Assembly (NCBI GenBank): GCA_002840905.1
Contig: PHDD01000025.1
Coordinates: forward strand, 1 to 64,000
DNA: 64,000 nucleotides
Direction: 5' to 3'
Source of the DNA: Bacteroidetes bacterium HGW-Bacteroidetes-4
GTDB taxonomy: Bacteria > Bacteroidota > Bacteroidia > Bacteroidales > SZUA-534
The stretch's first letter is position 1. The number at the start of each line of letters is the position of its first letter. Below the pieces are notes generated by a model, which did no database searches, was not told where the DNA came from, and was given only the letters and a program-made list of their open reading frames with translations. The translations under genes were made by a program, and so were the position numbers. This document shows, in pieces, positions 61,584 through 64,000 of this stretch.

Positions 61584-62726
61584 TTAAAAATTCCATTTTA
61601 CGCGGGCAAAGGCCATGTTCATCCCTAAGCGCTGTTTGTTATAAACTTCCACATTAAAGTATTGATATATCAGCGAAAAGTTTAAGTTGTTAGACAGCGA
61701 CAAATCAAATCCGGGCATTAAAAAATATCCGTTCTGATCGGTATAATACATTGCGGCTAAATAGGCGCTTAAGATAGGTGTTACAGGATAATTTACATTC
61801 ACAAAAAAGTTGTATTCCGAAACAGATAAGCTTTTTGAATTGTTTGGAGCGGCAATCAATTGAGTTAAACTTGTGAGCGAATTCTTGTCGTTGTACAAAA
61901 ATTCAGCCTGAACCATCAGGCTGTTACCAAAACTGTAATCCGTTCCTATGGTTGCCAAAAAAACGCCACTGGTATCCGCGAAGTTTTTCTCGGAACGATA
62001 ATAGGATAGCTCTCCCCTCAGGGAGAATTGATTGATGTTCCCTTCCCATCCGGTTCCAATTACAAAATCCTCACCATTCACATAGCCGCCCAAAAACTGA
62101 ATGTCGTAACCCCATTTGTTAAATTTGCTTAATGCTCCTATTGTCATTTGCTTAGAGCTGTCTACTTTTGCAACCAGTTCAATTACCGCCGCGGTGCCTG
62201 TATAATAAACCGCGCGAAGCGCGTCGGCGCCGGGTTTTTCGGCATAATCAAAATCGTAATACGAATAGGCGTTGAAGATGTCGTTTGGATTCCAAACCAA
62301 CGATCGTCCCCAGTTGATGCGCTGTCGGCCCAAGGTTAATTCAAATTTTCCGTTTATATATTCAGCATACAAGCGGTCAACTTGTGTGTTTAGCAAGCTG
62401 TTGTTTGAATTAAACCAATTCCAGTTTAAATCTACAAGTCCTTTGTCTGATTCAAAATGTTTTGCATAGCCGGCTGTTTGTTCAATGGTTTCGCCCCCAA
62501 GCAATTGATTCCTGAACTGGGTTTTAATGTTCAATTTATCGGATGCATACCAAGCTAAATTGATTCGATTGTGAAGCACATAATCCCAAGTAGCATTGGC
62601 GGAATCTTTCATAAACATAGAGGTGCCCAATTGGGAAATGTACCCGTCTATAGTAAATTGATTTTGAGCATTTAAAATAAATACATTATAAAAAGCAAGT
62701 AAAAAGGGTATTAATATTTTTCTCAT
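61584..62726 (-). CDS. Outer-membrane porin-like beta-barrel protein
   Basis: A 380-residue protein with signal peptide (about 1-20) and many amphipathic beta strands (LGGETIEQTAGYAKHF, FELTLGRQRINWGRSLVWNP and LNMAFARVKWNF-like end), finishing in Phe as barrel proteins do. The GRQRINWGR motif recalls porins of the OprP/alginate type, but the substrate is unknown. It is 50 bases downstream of the LolD-like ATPase on the same strand, a neighbourhood that suggests an envelope transport unit. Confidence 0.72.
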   Translation of the reverse strand: MRKILIPFLLAFYNVFILNAQNQFTIDGYISQLGTSMFMKDSANATWDYVLHNRINLAWYASDKLNIKTQFRNQLLGGETIEQTAGYAKHFESDKGLVDLNWNWFNSNNSLLNTQVDRLYAEYINGKFELTLGRQRINWGRSLVWNPNDIFNAYSYYDFDYAEKPGADALRAVYYTGTAAVIELVAKVDSSKQMTIGALSKFNKWGYDIQFLGGYVNGEDFVIGTGWEGNINQFSLRGELSYYRSEKNFADTSGVFLATIGTDYSFGNSLMVQAEFLYNDKNSLTSLTQLIAAPNNSKSLSVSEYNFFVNVNYPVTPILSAYLAAMYYTDQNGYFLMPGFDLSLSNNLNFSLIYQYFNVEVYNKQRLGMNMAFARVKWNF

Positions 62727-62776
62727 AATGCTTGAAAAATTTACCGAGCTGGAGCTCGGTGATCCTTAAAGTCAAA

Positions 62777-63472
62777 TTATTCACCCCCATTTTTACGTAC
62801 GTCGCTTAAAATTTTACCGTCTTCGAGCGTAATTACGCGGCGGGCCTTTTTAACCACACGGGCATCGTGCGTGCTAAAAATGAAAGTAATATTTTCTTCA
62901 CGGTTTAATTTTTCCATAATGTCTAACAAGGTTTCGGTCGATTTGGAATCAAGATTAGCAGTAGGTTCGTCGGCCAAAACAAATTTGGGTTTTGATGCCA
63001 ATGCCCGAGCCACAGCCACTCGCTGTTGTTGGCCACCCGATAGTTTGGCCGGTCGGGCATTCATTCGTTCACCCAAGCCCACCGCTTTTAATAATTCTTT
63101 GGTTCTGGCATCGCACACTTTCTTCGATTTTCCCTGAAGTCGCATAACAAATTCGGTGTTCTCTTTAGCCGACAACACCGGTATCAGGTTATAGGCCTGA
63201 AATACAAATCCAATGTTGTGTAATCTGAAATCAGTTAAATCGGCGCCTTTCAAAGAACTCATCAGACTGCCTCCAACCATAACCTCGCCCGAAGTAGGAA
63301 TATCCAATCCGCCAATCATGTTTAATAAAGTGGTTTTCCCCGATCCCGATGGGCCAACAATGGCTGTAAATTCGCCTTCTTCAATATCAAAGGTAACATT
63401 ATTTACTGCATGAACCTTAACCTCAGATTCGTTGTAAATTTTATTTAACTTGTTTATTTCTATAACTTTCAT
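62777..63472 (-). CDS. ABC transporter ATP-binding protein, LolD/MacB type
   Basis: A 231-residue ATPase of the lipoprotein-release/MacB class. Walker A is GPSGSGKTTLLNM, the Q-loop FVFQAYNL, the signature LSGGQQQRVAVARALA, and Walker B KFVLADEPTANLDS; the switch His is in FSTHD. It works with the FtsX-type permease immediately upstream (42 bases). A LolD function is plausible but a MacB-like exporter cannot be excluded. Confidence 0.9.
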   Translation of the reverse strand: MKVIEINKLNKIYNESEVKVHAVNNVTFDIEEGEFTAIVGPSGSGKTTLLNMIGGLDIPTSGEVMVGGSLMSSLKGADLTDFRLHNIGFVFQAYNLIPVLSAKENTEFVMRLQGKSKKVCDARTKELLKAVGLGERMNARPAKLSGGQQQRVAVARALASKPKFVLADEPTANLDSKSTETLLDIMEKLNREENITFIFSTHDARVVKKARRVITLEDGKILSDVRKNGGE

Positions 63473-63514
63473 CGTTCGTTTGTTTTAAAAGAGCTAAATC
63501 AGCTCAAGGGTTAA

Positions 63515-64000
63515 CTATTCCGTTCTTAAGGCTTCAATGGGTTTGAGTTTTAATGCTTTTCGGGCTGGAATTATTGAAGATAAAACGGCCACAATTACAA
63601 CCAAAATGATTATTCCAAAAAAGAAACTCAGGTCAATGGCCGGGTAAACCGTTGCCGCCCATCCGACCGATTCAAAACCTTCAGCTACGGATGAAAAATT
63701 TAGTCCGGTATGTTCGGTGATTTTAATGAGCAATCCTCCCAGAACCATTCCAACCATACTTCCGCATAGGGTTAAAAATATGGTTTCAAGCATTATCATG
63801 CTAAAAACCTGCTTGCGTTTCATGCCAATAGCCATTAACATGCCCAATTCTTTAACTCTTTCAAGAATAGCCATTAACATGGTGTTAATAATACCAAAAG
63901 CTAAAGCAAAAAATATGATACCCATAATCAGGTAATAATACACCTGAATAAAATCGGCCATCAAACCGGCATCGGGAGCCAAAACTTTCCAACTTAGAAA
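63515..64000 (-). CDS. FtsX-type ABC permease, C-terminal part (runs off the window)
   Basis: The open frame continues through the right edge, so only the last 161 codons or so are visible. They contain three hydrophobic spans of the FtsX domain: YYYLIMGIIFFALAFGIINTMLM, the loop AILERVKELGMLMAIGMKRKQV, FLTLCGSMVGMVLGGLL, and a final span before VLSSIIPARKALKLKPIEALRTE, the characteristic ending of LolC/E- and MacB-type permeases. It is co-transcribed with the ATPase gene 42 bases downstream. Confidence 0.9.
   Translation of the reverse strand, partial: FLSWKVLAPDAGLMADFIQVYYYLIMGIIFFALAFGIINTMLMAILERVKELGMLMAIGMKRKQVFSMIMLETIFLTLCGSMVGMVLGGLLIKITEHTGLNFSSVAEGFESVGWAATVYPAIDLSFFFGIIILVVIVAVLSSIIPARKALKLKPIEALRTE

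Overview
The window is a chromosomal segment of a Bacteroidota bacterium, most likely class Bacteroidia (a Marinilabiliales-like lineage is a guess). The evidence is a PorZ-type type IX secretion (T9SS) protein, T9SS type A sorting domains, DUF4837, DUF5723 and DUF2797 proteins, many outer-membrane beta-barrels and lipoproteins, and promoters of the form TTTG-N19-TAnnTTTG. Two tRNA genes (initiator Met, Arg-CCT) each carry a perfect copy of that promoter.

Layout. 0-26 kb is mostly ordinary chromosome: a HAD phosphatase, rsgA, a cyclophilin lipoprotein, pepE, ilvE, a universal stress protein, a class III cyclase fused to an HD domain, an ECF sigma / anti-sigma-like / beta-barrel operon with a recognisable ECF promoter, an e(P4)-type phosphatase, a C1B peptidase and a three-gene OmpA-lipoprotein-DUF5723 operon. 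Near 14.1-14.4 kb there is an unassigned multibranched RNA-like structure followed by a terminator, next to an orphan T9SS sorting-domain remnant.

26-45.5 kb is an accessory region: a minus-strand surface-polysaccharide locus (ABC-2 permease, Wzt-like ATPase, FkbM methyltransferase, two hexapeptide acyltransferases, several glycosyltransferases). Between and inside its genes lie two GxxExxY (PD-(D/E)XK-like) genes, AbiE-type toxin-antitoxin genes, a Fic protein, an AlbA/HATPase regulator, broken glycosyltransferases and three families of short palindromic repeats. Each GxxExxY gene is bracketed on both sides by copies of one palindrome family, and a third palindrome carries the tail of a lost GxxExxY gene. 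This is the best candidate here for an undescribed mobile unit. A ~230 bp repeat is present on both sides of the AbiE pair, whose toxin is broken by an amber codon.

45.5-64 kb returns to core functions: a large T9SS-exported PKD/LamG-like protein broken by two frame-changing deletions, a single-domain response regulator, rdgB, a TPR-PAS-SpoIIE phosphatase, an aminotransferase, the porZ-recO pair, a nitroreductase, pgk, a beta-barrel protein and a LolD/FtsX-type ABC transporter that runs off the right end.

All identifications come from reading motifs by eye; no database search was run.
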